Below are positions 1 to 10,115 of a DNA stretch of 64,000 bases, piece after piece. This DNA is from Tenodera sinensis. Its lineage: Eukaryota > Arthropoda > Insecta > Mantodea > Mantidae. Each line of letters begins with the position of its first letter. The stretch's first letter is position 1. A program made the position numbers and the translations under genes. Under the pieces are notes generated by a model, which saw nothing but the letters and a program-made list of their open reading frames with translations, was not told the origin of the DNA and did not search any database. Location: contig CM060967.1 in the NCBI GenBank assembly GCA_030765045.1, positions 124,789,412-124,853,411 of the forward strand. The letters are read 5' to 3'.

Positions 1-720
1 ACTGTTTTCTCTAAAATCATTCAAGCTAAACGCATGAAATTTTCACATTATTGTATGAATGAATAATAAACCTCCCTTACAAACATTATAAAATTACTTT
101 TGAATTTGAAAAATCTGCAATAATTTATAGTAAAAATAATTCTTTTATTAGTGGTGAAGTTTTTATGCAAATTTAGCCAACACTATTGCGCACATTTAAA
201 TTATTGCGGTAGGGTAGAATTTAGTATCAAAGTTTCACAGGAATCTAGATTACAAAAATGGAAAAAAGGATATTTATGTCAAGGTAAGCAATGACAAAAG
301 TAAAATATCTTCTACACGTTAACAAATTACTCCACACCAAGTGGTGAGTAATAGAAAAGCTTCCGTATACTTATTTTAAACTGCAGACTGCACCTGTCTA
401 ACAAAAAAATATTTTAAATAGATCTGACTGTTAACTTGTGATTTATAGCTTCTTGAACATCTACTATTTTCCTTATCTTTTTACATACGTTTACTATCTA
501 CTCCCCATAACACTGAAATCCATAATGTCCTGGCACCCATCCAATATTGACCTTGTGTTTTGGCGTTAGGTTGTATTAGACAGTTGGAGAGAGTGAAGAT
601 TGTGAAGACTGAATAGCTTTTAAGCCTAATCCCTGGAAGCCGTAAGAAGTACTGTGATAATTCTTTATACACTAAAAGTGCGAACAGAATTGCCTAAAGT
701 TATTTATTACAATTAAATAA
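1..720. other. AT-rich stretch, nothing recognised
   Basis: No conserved protein, RNA gene, terminal repeat or match to the window's repeat families was seen here. Short reading frames are at chance level. Confidence 0.6.
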
Positions 721-765
721 ATGTGATTTTATTTACTGTATCAAACTCCACGGTGTAATAGCTCA

Positions 766-905
766 TGGAGGCCCAAGGCCTACCGCTCGACCGCCACGTC
801 CTCCACGTCTGCCCAGAACGGGTATCATAAGTGGTGTGAAGCAGTGAAGGGTGGGACATGGTTCGCGCTCCGAGTCCTTCCTGACGGTGAATGTGGTCTT
901 CACAA
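766..905 (-). mobile_element. SINE-1 tail fragment
   Basis: On the minus strand this matches the 3' half of the SINE at 16497..16843. Shared pieces are the CGTCCTCCAC and CTGCCCA blocks and the GGTGGGACATGGT region, which corresponds to the 'gctgaccacgt' part of the complete copy. The tRNA-like head is absent, so the copy is 5'-truncated. It abuts a RepA fragment. Confidence 0.6.
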
Positions 906-910
906 CTTTG

Positions 911-1170
911 AATCAAAATTTTCGAAAACTATTCCATGTAAAGGAAAATTCTGGAAGGGAAGCATTTTCTTGAAAATCCCCGTGTCACATGCTTAGAAGA
1001 TGCTGAACTTAAATACCAACTCATTTTGGGGTTACGCTGTCCACAAACAGACAGAAATTTTTCTAAAAATGCTCTTTTTGGATTCAGGGAGTCTCAAAAG
1101 TGTATTTTTGGCAAAATCTCGGTATCCAATTTTTAGGTGGAATACAATTCTCCTATACACAAAGAAAGAA
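911..1170 (-). repeat. RepA, 5' portion only
   Basis: Diverged RepA copy on the minus strand. It runs from the AAAATTTTCGAAAA block through CTGTCCAC, the TTTTTCTAAAAATGC block and AGGTGGAATACAATTC. The GT/CA point is unexpanded here. The distal half of the repeat is missing. Confidence 0.8.
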
Positions 1171-1427
1171 CAAATGTTTTAGAAAACTAGTTCATTCGTG
1201 ATATAAGCTTCTGTTATGAATAGCTATGGAGAGAAAGGTAAGAATTTTATCTGCCGAAACAAACATTTTATCTTAGTTTATCCTACTTACGTGAAGTACA
1301 GCAGTTAGGAAACAAACTTGACGCAACGGGTAGTGCTCAGCTTTCTCCTTTCAAAATTATTCTGTTAGGTTCCATTTAACAATCCACACACATTTTATTA
1401 CAATTTTACTGTATACTACATACTTAA

Positions 1428-1740
1428 AACAAGTACCTATAGAAAGCATTGTATTCCACCCAAACGTTCGATATTGAGATTACACCGAAAATACATGTTT
1501 TAAGACTCCCTAAATAAAAAAGAGCATTTTTAGAAAAATGTATGTGTGAGTGTGTGCATCTGTTGTGAACAGTTTAACTCATAAACGAAGTATTCATACT
1601 TGGTATTTAAAAGTTCAGTGTTTTAAAGGCAATCCCTCTACTCTTCTCGTGAAAAATGTTTAGAAAACTTTTATTTTCCCAAAAACAGCATTGAAGATTT
1701 TATTAAGAAGCCATATCCATAAGATATTTTCATGACTATT
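1428..1740 (+). repeat. RepA, 5' portion, diverged
   Basis: Recognisable blocks are GCATTGTATTCCACCCAAAC, a degenerate ACCGAAAATACATGTTTTAA, AGAGCATTTTTAGAAAAATG, a very short GT stretch and TTGGTATTTAAAAGTTC. The copy fades near 1740. It faces the copy at 911..1170 in opposite orientation. Confidence 0.75.
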
Positions 1741-2936
1741 CCACTCATACGTGAGTTGATTGAAATCAATCAGTCATGCGCATGACAATTTCAAATTTCA
1801 ACTAATGACGACCTTCCTTCGCGAAAAAATATCATATTTCATTATCACCTTTCTTATGTTAAGATCAGGTTAGAGAATCTAGCTACACTGTGCTAAATGA
1901 GGCGCAATTTGACGCAATAAAACCGCTATTCAAATGTCAAATACGCCTGACTCGCTTCGGTGCTGAAATAGATGCAATAAAGAGGAAATTCTCAGAACAC
2001 AGAATACAACAGGAAATATGTTTGGAATCAGTTTGATACATTTTGTATTGAACGAAATTATAAATTAACAGGAGTTGCTCAAACTTCTGACATTACCAAC
2101 CTGTTAAAATTGAAGCATCAATTATAATTACAATATAACATTTAAATAACATTTCATAGACTATACCACCTTTTAATTAGTGAAATAGTCTTAATGAAAG
2201 CAATTCGTGATACTCAAATTCTCTAGATAAATTCTCTCGTTATTCCGTGACTCGAGAATTTATCGATAATTTGACAATCACTTGTGGCATTATTTATGAT
2301 TATGACTATTTCATATATAGTGACGTTAAATTAGCATATATGAATTATCACCTGGCTATTTTTTGTTTTGTACAAATTATCACTAGCTCAATTTTTTGTT
2401 TAGCCATTATGACCAAATGTATCCCATAAATCGCTGAAAACAATTTATTACACATTACAAATGCTTAACAATCACTTCAATTTGACAACTGTATTTTTAA
2501 CAATCGTTCTTATATTAATGAATGTATATGTTTCCAGAAGAAAGATTATTTCTTAATGTTAAAAGTAAAGTGAGACTTCTTTGAATTATAAACTGACTTT
2601 CTGTTATAACAAGAGAAGACGAAAGCCTTCTAAGCCTTGGGTTTTATTTTCCTCAGTTGGAAGTGCTGAGCAAGTCGAACTACGCTAATCGAAATTAGTA
2701 TATTTTAGGTTATTTTTATAGAATTTAGCGTTTTATGGTCAAATTTTTGCGACATGATATTTAAATTCATATTTTGATTATGAAATAATCCAGATAAATA
2801 TCATTCGAAGATCTGACCTTCCCAGATAAATTATTTTACTCCACTCGAGACGTCCTATGATATTACTTTTGAAAAATTAAATGTATATATTCAATATTTT
2901 GGAAATAGGTTCTAAAGTCCTCTTCACATCTTACTA
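1741..2936. other. AT-rich filler
   Basis: I see no coding, RNA or mobile-element signature. Small stretches with open frames are consistent with low GC content. Confidence 0.55.
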
Positions 2937-3408
2937 CAAAAAATCTGACGTATTACACTCACACGACTTTCTGTACTCTTGTACTTACCATTCTTACAAA
3001 CTCTTATTCCTCTAGTACCTTAAGCAATAGTCAAATCTTTTAAAGCTTTGAGATTCCGTTCTCTTTGCACGACTTAGATATAAATAAAAGAATAACGAGA
3101 TCTAGATTCAAGTATCGTAAAATTTGGTCAATCTCCCACTGTTTGCCAAGTATGCAAAAGTCGTCAAGAGTAAAAAGGACTAGAAAATTCAAAATATACA
3201 TTTCATTTGCCATAAAAATATCTTAAACATGTGGCATTTTAAACAAAATCGTTAGAGCCATTTTCGAGAAGATCAAAATTTTCGAAAAGTATTCCATGAA
3301 AAGGGTAGTTGGTAGTGTAGGAATTTTCTTCAAAATATTCGTGTCGCATTCTTGAAAGATATTAATCTTACATATCAACTTTGGTTTTTAACTTTTCGAG
3401 TTACGCTG

Positions 3409-3470
<62 letters not shown>

Positions 3471-3710
3471 CGCGCGCGCACACGCACGCGCACACACGCA
3501 CACTCGCACACACGCACACTCGCACACACGCACATTCGCACACTCGCACAAACGCACACACGCACACACACGCACGCGCACACACACACACCGTTTTTTT
3601 ATTTTATTTTTTTTTATTCAGTGGGCCTCAAAAGATATGTCATCTCGACATTCAGTTTTTGGGTGGAATACAATACTTCCTCTACATAGTATACGTAATG
3701 GAGAAAGTAA
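2937..3710 (-). repeat. RepA, end to end with an internal deletion
   Basis: Starts (minus-strand end) at AAATCTGACGTATTACACTC and finishes at AATGGAGAAAGTAA, so both termini are present. About 50 bp after the TTCCTC block and a further central segment are deleted. The CA tract at 3411..3592 sits at the usual RepA position, between the TTCACAC block and the TTTTTATTCAGTGGGCCTC block. Confidence 0.85.
3411..3592. repeat. (CA)n microsatellite with CG interruptions
   Basis: About 180 bp. A pure CA run is followed by CA broken by CGCA, TCGCACA and AACGCACA variants. It lies inside RepA and explains the Cys/Val- and His/Thr-rich reading frames on both strands. Confidence 0.95.
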
Positions 3711-3721
3711 CCATTTTAGAC

Positions 3722-4065
3722 CTAGCACACAATTTATGTCAAATATATGTTTATGGAGTTAGGCATTTATCGTACAAGAGATTGCTTGTTATTGGTTTGA
3801 ATTTTCAAAAATGTACATTTTTCTCAAATGGGAAGCTGTTATTCGTTGTTTTACTTCCTAGTCATGCAAAGAGAATGAATTTTTAAGGCATCACATAGCG
3901 ACCATCTCTTAAAAGATGTGCCTATTGTTGAAGCTTAGTGTATTCGTCTGTTCCCATCGTAGCTACAAGGAAATATATAAAAAATACTGACTACAGGTGT
4001 TTATCTCGATTAATAAGAAGTAGATAGAAGATTTAGGGTGTTTAAGAACAGAGTGAGATAAGAAC
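3722..4065 (+). repeat. RepA 3' portion, old subfamily
   Basis: Contains ACACAATTTATGTCAAATAT, TCAAATGGGAAGCTGTTATT, TCATGCAAAGAGAATG and TTTATCTCGATTAATAAGAAG in the usual RepA order. It also carries ATCACATAGCGACCA, absent from most copies but shared with those at 14344..15157 and 50272..51107. It directly follows the opposite-strand copy 2937..3710. Confidence 0.7.
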
Positions 4066-4520
4066 AGATATTTTTCACATGGAAACGTATTGCAGCAGGT
4101 GTTAGATTAATAAATTGTATATTTACATATGGAACCTTTTATGTATCACTTGTGAATGTTATGCACCTTGCATTATGGCTGCAGAGGGTCATGCATGAAA
4201 TGAAAGTTTAAGGTTAACAAGCAAACTTGAGCAATAGTATTTGGAGTGACCACGCCCCAGCTTTTTAAAGTGCTGCATGGTCAACGTTCTGTCATTAGAT
4301 TCTGATTACAGCCTTCAAAAATACGCGTGTGGCAGCTGTTTTTATAAACATATTTTCCCTCAAGAACAATATCAGTTACTAGAAAATTCTGCTTTATCAC
4401 TATCAATGTCACTCAAAGTATGTTTCTCAACTTCTTTTAAGTCCTTGAGATTAAAACTGATTTTGTTTCTGATTCTGGTGACTAAAGATCAGACAATAAC
4501 AGACAATATCAAAATGGGGG
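4066..4520. other. No feature recognised
   Basis: AT-rich spacer between two RepA copies. No terminal repeats or conserved coding were seen. Confidence 0.55.
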
Positions 4521-5170
4521 GAAAATATCTGATTGAATGCACTCACATTACTTTCTCTACTCTTGTACGAACTATTCTTAAAACACTTATTCCTCTATCT
4601 TCATTTAATGGAGATAAACACTTGCGGAAATTATATTATTGCTTATTTACTTGTAGGTGCAAGGGGAATATGGGAATACAGTAGACTGAGCGATAGTCAA
4701 ATCTTTTAAAGCTTTGCATTTACGTCTTCTTTGAACGGCTAAGAGATAGGGAAGTGAATAACAACGTTTCATTTGAGAAAAGCTTCCATTTCCTCACACA
4801 AATAATGAGGAATATCTCTAAAATGGTTCACTCCATAAAAAATACATTTCTGGCATAACTTGTATGTTTAAACGAGATCTACATTTTTTGTGCAGTAAGA
4901 TTTGCTCAATCTCTTACGAGTTACCGGTTATGAAAAAGTCATCTTAAGCGAAGAGGACCACATGGACTATAGCTAAAAAATTAAAAATATACATTTCACT
5001 TGTCATAAAATTATCTTAAACATTTGGCATTTTAATCAAAATCGTTAGAGACATTTTTGAGAAAATCAAAATTTTTGAAAAATTGTCCGTGTAAAAGGCA
5101 GTTTAAGGTGGACCAATTTTCTTCAAAAACTCCGTGTTGCATCCTTCAAATATATTGAAGTTAACCGACT

Positions 5171-5246
<76 letters not shown>

Positions 5247-5376
5247 GGGTCTTTTTCTAGAAATGTGTTTATTTTGGATTCAGGGGCCTCAAAGCATTCT
5301 TCCGGTGAAATCTCGACATCGAAATTTCGGGTCGAATACTTTCCCTACTTACCATACGTAGTAGAGGAAGTAAAAA
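4521..5376 (-). repeat. RepA, full length
   Basis: Both ends are present: GCACTCACATTACTTTCTCTA at the left and GTAGTAGAGGAAGTAAAAA at the right. All conserved blocks occur in order, with a pure CA tract at 5175..5245. This is a good reference for the diverged end of the family. Confidence 0.88.
5175..5245. repeat. (AC)n microsatellite inside RepA
   Basis: About 35 uninterrupted AC units at the fixed RepA microsatellite position. Confidence 0.95.
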
Positions 5377-5707
5377 TGTGGGCCTATAATCCCAAAAACA
5401 CCTATTCCACACCAAAATATCACCTTGGGAGTGAGCAACGACAGTTTATGCAGCTCTTGAGGGATTACTGTTTGTTAAAGCCCGCAAGATGAAAATGTCA
5501 ATCAACTTTAAGTGTCGTCCAAAAAACGTTTGCATTTCTGTCACAGACTTAGTTTCGTGGCCACTACGAACTGAGCCGACAGATATTCTCTGCTCCTATA
5601 CTTCATTATGACTAACCATACATTCTTTTCTCTTCAGGTTACCACTCCATCAACCATTATCAGTCATTGCTCCTGCGCAATATTCAATCGGCTCGGTGTC
5701 ACCTGTA

Positions 5708-5795
5708 AAGTCATCCTAAATGAAGAGGATTTCAGGTGCTATTCCCAGAAAATTCAGGATCTATATTTCATTTGTAATGAAAATACTTAAACAGT
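5708..5795 (-). repeat. RepA internal fragment
   Basis: AAAGTCATCCTAAATGAAGA through CCCAGAAAATTCAGGAT and TTCATTTGTAATGAAAATA matches the central block of RepA. It is closest to the variant at 50700..50780, with ATTCCCAGAAAATTC in place of ATAGCCAGAAAATTC. Confidence 0.6.
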
Positions 5796-6430
5796 TTAAT
5801 TCTTTAGAAGTATCCATGAGCAACTATTGTGACAAAGAAGGCAATTCGACGAATCTCACTTCTGATATCAGTGTGACAAAATGACAAGTGCCGTTAGTTT
5901 TCTATTAATTTGTCTTCTAAAATTTTATCACAAATACACAGTTTTCTTCTCGTCGTTAACAGTCTACAGCCTTTCGTGATATCACAACCCACAACTTTTG
6001 CTTTTCGTAGCCTTGCCTCTGACTTTCAGTATCTTCCTCTACTTTCTCTCTCTTATACATAATGAAGATGCAATTGCTCGACACTCGTGAAATTTTCTTT
6101 ACTACGCACACGCACAGCTGGCACACTGATGGACTCGTGTCTGTACTGTAACTCTCACTAATTGCTGTTCCCTCGCCTCCTGATAGAGGAGATGACGTCA
6201 TGCAGAGCTTTCTCGATCTCCTTAAACGCACCGAAGGCGATGGAGCCAGATCTTTCTCGAAGGCACTGGAAAATCCCTTTCTGTATAGCCATTGCATTGT
6301 TGTTAGTAATATACACAAAAAATTGCGCGAGGCAGCCTGACCTTGAATACCTTTGCCCGCTCGCCGGCCCGGCATGTGGTGTGAAGTAGCTTGGGCTCGT
6401 CCGTCCTTTGCTGTGCGCCGTGCCAGGCGA
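5796..6430. other. Unassigned segment with a GC-richer, possibly coding patch
   Basis: Most of this is unremarkable. Between about 6150 and 6300 the minus strand is GC-richer and open in two frames; one reads CLRERSGSIAFGAFKEIEK, preceded by a TTTTCCAG acceptor-like site. I do not recognise the protein and it could be an unknown repeat. Only a protein search would decide. Confidence 0.25.
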
Positions 6431-6575
6431 ATAATATATTTTTTGAAAAGTTTTCCGTGTAAATGGTAATTTGGGATTGGAGGACCTTCTTTGACTGACT
6501 ATTCGTATTCGTTTTGGAATTAAGCTGTGCGTGCACACACACCACGCGCACGCACACACGCATACAAGCACATAC
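6431..6575 (-). repeat. RepA, left part of an interrupted copy
   Basis: TTGAAAAGTTTTCCGTGTAA through TTCGTTTTGGAATTAAGCTG and a CA-rich tract. It stops in the CA tract, where the Penelope-like/jockey complex begins. The remainder resumes at 8271. Confidence 0.7.
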
Positions 6576-6687
6576 CTACATAACTTTTTAACGAAGTTTC
6601 TTTTGTAAGATTTAAAGCTTTCACGGCGCACGTTATTTATTAAAGTTTCACGGGCGATCAGCCGTGTGAGGTTTGAAAATATTGAGC

Positions 6688-6721
6688 TTTCGGCCATTGT
6701 AAACTCCATGGCCTTCGTCAG
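6688..6721 (-). ncRNA. Hammerhead-ribozyme-like core
   Basis: The minus strand reads CTGACGA (6715..6721), then GGCCAT (6708..6713) and its exact complement ATGGCC (6692..6697) closing a ten-base loop, then GAAA (6688..6691). This matches the hammerhead core CUGANGA, helix II, GAAA, with one unpaired A before helix II. I could not assign helix III or the UH cleavage site, so the motif may be degenerate or a partial half of a dimeric arrangement. Hammerheads are known in Penelope-like terminal repeats, which fits the context. Confidence 0.45.
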
Positions 6722-6949
6722 AGTTAGTTAGTTAGTTTATTTTAAAAGTATTGGCCTGGTGCCGGTACATTGGGCCCGGCTTACCAGAGGCTCCAGAGGC
6801 AGTTCGGGTCGAACGGGGGGGGGCCCCCCCGCCCGAGTGTCTCGTCCGCAGTACCGAGCCGTTGTACGGCTTAACCTGCGTAATGAGCTGGGTGTTCTTT
6901 TCTCTACGGGGTAGTTTGTCATCTGGGGAAATTAGTTGGGGACAGGGGT

Positions 6950-7029
6950 TTTTATAGGTACAGGGAACGGGTGGGTGGGATTTGTCCGTGAGTTGGCAGT
7001 GCGCGGCTTCTGATTGGCTGGCCAATCAG
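6950..7029 (-). promoter_or_regulatory. CCAAT pair and TATA-like box
   Basis: At 7010..7029 CTGATTGGC and GCCAATCAG form 9-bp inverted arms with a 2-bp spacer, giving a CCAAT box on each strand. About 53 bp downstream on the minus strand lies TATAAAAAC (6949..6957). The spacing resembles a Pol II promoter of a retroelement terminal repeat. Inference only. Confidence 0.4.
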
Positions 7030-7148
7030 GTGACGCGCTCATTCCCACCAGGGTTCTGGCCAACAGTCACTCGCTAAGAGGTGAACTGAAAAGGTAATTT
7101 ACTCTGTCTTGGATACAGATTGAACTGTCGCTTTTCCCATCTTTGAGA

Positions 7149-7955
7149 TTATACCGCCGGACTTAGTATGTCCTTTGGTAATCTTTTGGATGGTAGTCGG
7201 CGCGGCTGGTTCTGGTCATATTGGCCCAGGGTATTTACCAGAGGGTTAGGGTGATTTTGGAGTTTGTTGTACATTGAGCGAGCGCGGGTTTTAATCACGT
7301 CGACAATGTACGGGATGCTGGAATGTTCGTGGAGGATATGGGCGGGAAATCTCCAACCGGTATCATAGATCATCCTTAACGCCCGATTCTGCAACGTCTG
7401 GAGTCTGATGAAGGTGGACTTTGCCACCACTCCCCAGATCTCGCATCCGTACAAAACCAGAGGTGGAATGATCGCGCGATACAGCTGGAGCTTCAGGCGT
7501 AGGGGCATGGTTTTGGAACTGAGGATTGGGTATAGCTGCCGGAGAGCAGCATGACCTTGTAGTACTTTGCCCCTGACGTGATGTCTATACGTCAGCCGCC
7601 GGTCCAGCGTGACTCCGAGATACTTCGCCGTAGTGACCCAGGGGATCCGACGGCGCCGCAACACGAGGTCCCGCGGGAGCCGGTTGGCTTTCGTGTTCGC
7701 CAGGAGAATCGCAGAGCTTTTCTCCGGGTTTATAGACATGCGCCAGTTCTCGCACCATCTACTGATGGCACGGAGATGGGCTTGTACTTGGTGGTAACTG
7801 TAGCGCGGGTTCTTGTTAGTAGCGAAGATCAATAGATCGTCCGCATACTGACAGATGTGTGTGTTTGGGTGCGTGGGGAGATCGGCCATGTAAGCTGCGA
7901 AGAGTGCCGGTGACAGTACACTGCCCTCGGGGACTCCTGCGCCAATGGTTGTTTG
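7149..7955 (-). CDS. Jockey-type LINE reverse transcriptase, 5'-truncated
   Basis: About 268 codons without a stop, ending in TAA at 7149. Visible in order are GVPEGSVLSPALFAAYMADL (RT fingers/palm block), the catalytic QYADDLLIFA, a NPEKSSAIL block, AKYLGVTLDRRLTY (RT block 7), and the thumb and tail with LVLYGCEIWG and LQTLQNRALRMI. These are typical of the jockey clade of non-LTR retrotransposons, in which ORF2 reverse transcribes the element RNA at a nicked target. The endonuclease and the N-terminal third of RT are missing. Upstream the frame runs straight into Penelope-like sequence (7950..8178), so the first residues of the open frame are not RT. The intact frame suggests a fairly recent copy. 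Clade assignment is by motif only. Confidence 0.85.
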   Translation of the reverse strand, partial: QTTIGAGVPEGSVLSPALFAAYMADLPTHPNTHICQYADDLLIFATNKNPRYSYHQVQAHLRAISRWCENWRMSINPEKSSAILLANTKANRLPRDLVLRRRRIPWVTTAKYLGVTLDRRLTYRHHVRGKVLQGHAALRQLYPILSSKTMPLRLKLQLYRAIIPPLVLYGCEIWGVVAKSTFIRLQTLQNRALRMIYDTGWRFPAHILHEHSSIPYIVDVIKTRARSMYNKLQNHPNPLVNTLGQYDQNQPRRLPSKRLPKDILSPAV

Positions 7956-8178
7956 GATGTAGTTTGATTTGAATGGCTTCCTTAATGACACTGTCCCAGT
8001 ATTTATCCGTATGCTCCAGAACTTTGGTGTCTTCAAAGTTTATTTTGTGGACATACTCTATACAATGCTCGGCCACTGCTGACTTATCTGGTTGTAGGAG
8101 CCTGATATTGCGTTGATGTTCTTTACACCTTTCTTCTATTGTGCGTCCTGTTTGGCCTACATACACTTTACAGAAGTT
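7950..8178 (-). pseudogene. Penelope-like element GIY-YIG endonuclease fragment
   Basis: The minus strand encodes KVYVGQTGRTIEERCKEH, then DKSAVAEHCIEYVHKINFED, then WDSVIKEAIQIKLHPNN. This arrangement (YVGQT, ..R..EH, KSAVAEH, W..VI.EAI.I.LH.NN) is the C-terminal GIY-YIG endonuclease domain of Penelope-like retroelements, which nicks the target for priming. The GIY half at the domain start and the whole RT are missing, because a poly-A tract (8179..8270) precedes it. At HPNN it switches, in a different frame, into jockey RT. The domain is therefore broken at both ends. Confidence 0.85.
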
Positions 8179-8184
8179 TCTTTT

Positions 8185-8270
<86 letters not shown>
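8179..8270. repeat. Poly-T / poly-A tract
   Basis: About 85 T with rare C interruptions on the plus strand. It separates the endonuclease fragment from the resumed RepA sequence and could be an insertion boundary or an expanded A-rich tail. Confidence 0.9.
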
Positions 8271-8275
<5 letters not shown>

Positions 8276-8345
8276 AGGAGCCTCAAAATGTGAAATTTTG
8301 ATATCGAATATTTGAGCGGAATGCAAATCTCTACCTACCAAGGTA
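8271..8345 (-). repeat. RepA, right part of the interrupted copy
   Basis: AAGGAGCCTCAAAATG, TTTTGATATCGAATATTTGA and GCGGAATGCAAATCTC match the RepA 5' end on the minus strand, in the position expected to complete the copy broken at 6575. Confidence 0.7.
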
Positions 8346-9882
8346 TGGGAATGAATATTTACTCCTTTTAACTTTTATTTTATAATCATAGGATGTTTAG
8401 GAATGACATTTAGGATCTAGACAGTTCTTTTCCAGGAGTCTTTGACCTAAAAGTAGGCGTTATACGTTGGTGACGTCTCAGGGCGTGATCAACAACAGCT
8501 TAAGTCTGCGATAGGAGGCGGTCATGTATTAGCTGCCAGATTAAGTTATGTCCAATTTAGCGCTGTGATTACGAACCCATGCTGTGCTGGGTTGGGTTAC
8601 TGTTATACCCCATTATATGAGCCAGCAAAATATTTGTATCTGGAAAACACGCTGTATGGATCAGGTCCAAATAGCGCTCAGTTTCACACTATGAAGAATG
8701 AAAGAAACTTGCATAATCTCTAAATGTCCCTTTATACACGGTGTTAGGGTATGGTGCAGATACTTTGATCATTGGCACCTTAATATGTATCTACTTTATT
8801 GTGTTAGTTGATTTTTCTGACTGGATCATTGCAGACAACACAAGTAATGAGTATTTGGGTACATAAGAACTGTGTCTGATTTCTCCATATGTTAATTGAT
8901 TTCGTACGAGTGACCTCGACATTCACTATCGCGAGGTCCGCCCACTCTGCTTCATCTCTTACAACTGTCCCACGCTATCAGGGAAACTAAACTTGTATAG
9001 CTTGTGTGTGCCACGCATATTTACAGTTACTAAGCTGAAAACATACTACTTATTAAAAGTAGTAAAGCAGTAAAAGAAGTGAAATTATTAGTCTCTAAAT
9101 GAAGTAATTGTGATGTTGCACTATTCTGAATTACGAATACCAATATGTATAGTAATTGCCCTAATATTCTGTATTCTGTGTCTTAGGGTATCTGGGCGAG
9201 AATTGAAGTCACGCTATTCTTTTCTTTTACCTCAGCATATAGAATATCTCTTGTTCTATTGCTAATAATGAATAATAATAACAATAATAATAATGAATAA
9301 GAATAAGTAATAATATTAATAATTTTATTGAGTCAATACACTCTTTCAAGAGCATCTGACATTGCTGTTCTATCTATACAGGGAATATTCCTTAAGTCAA
9401 TAAAAGAGCTATATTATAGTCCTTGCCAAAACATGACATATTTTAAAGGGAACTGCTCTCCTTCGCCGTTGGGTTGTAACCATTAGCCAACAAAAGGGAA
9501 CCCTCATAAAAAGGGCGAGAGGCAATGTAGCCGTGTTGTAGTTTATTTATATGTTTAAACAGCAAACCTTGTAGAACCCATACCTCAAAGTACTGCCGTC
9601 ATTGGCAGCGGAGTGGGGCAGAGGTATCCTGTTTTGGAGGAAACTATAAAAGGAACTTGAACATTATAAAGGTTACTTATGTATATCCAATGCCAATACG
9701 GTTTCTGTATTCTATTTGTATATATTTACATACTGGAATAGTGCATGCATATTAATCAACGAGACTATAATGATAGTAATTAAGATGCAAGTATACTGAT
9801 GAAAAAAATGGAGCGGTTTCAGTGAATATAAATCAGGAGAAGTATAGGTTCAGTACTAATGCCTTTGATAGCCATATTATAT
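8346..9882. other. Mostly unassigned
   Basis: Apart from the RepB copy at 8735..8905 and a short AAT-rich stretch near 9270..9325, I recognise nothing. Confidence 0.5.
8735..8905 (+). repeat. RepB, dispersed repeat, copy 1
   Basis: ACACGGTGTTAGGGTATGG, then GCAGATACTTTGATCATTGG and CACCTTAATATGTATCTACT, closely matches 42000..42140 in the same order. The opening GGTGTTAGGGGTATG also recurs at 23940. A start like ACAGGGTGTT resembles DNA-transposon termini, but no paired inverted end was found. Confidence 0.55.
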
Positions 9883-10107
9883 TGTGACGCCGGCCGCGGC
9901 GCACAAAAAAGGACGCTCGGGGCTAAGCTGCCTCATACCACATACCAGGCGAGGTCAAGCTGCCCCACACCACTCCGGTGAACAAACACGTGACAACAGA
10001 GTGGATGAACCAAAAGGGGTTTGTTAGATTATTCGCGAAGTGTCGGCGTACTTGTGAAAGTTGCAAAAAAGTAAAGTTCGAGAAAAGTCCGTGTTACTCA
10101 TACTCCC

Positions 10108-10115
10108 TATATAAG
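10108..10115 (+). promoter_or_regulatory. TATA box of the LTR
   Basis: TATATAAG in a GC-richer context, followed about 25 bp later by an initiator-like AGAGCAGAGC. Confidence 0.5.

Larger units (their letters stand above)
6580..7145 (-). mobile_element. Penelope-like element terminal region (probable pLTR)
   Basis: Read on the minus strand, this follows the reverse-transcriptase stop codon. It contains a paired inverted CCAAT motif, a TATAAAAAC box, a GC-rich leader, CTAACTAACTAACT repeats and then a hammerhead-like core followed by CGTGAAACTTTAATAAATAA. In Penelope-like elements of the Neptune/Poseidon type, a promoter-bearing terminal repeat with a hammerhead ribozyme lies next to the GIY-YIG coding end. 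That knowledge, plus the endonuclease fragment at 7950..8178 on the same strand, is the basis for the call. The boundary between any jockey 3' UTR and the Penelope sequence is not determined. Confidence 0.5.

Noticed and set aside
3352..3762. Long His/Thr- and Cys/Val-rich reading frames
   Set aside because: They are translations of the CA/GT microsatellite in RepA. The same holds at 25015..25276, 42463..42819 and 62992..63351.
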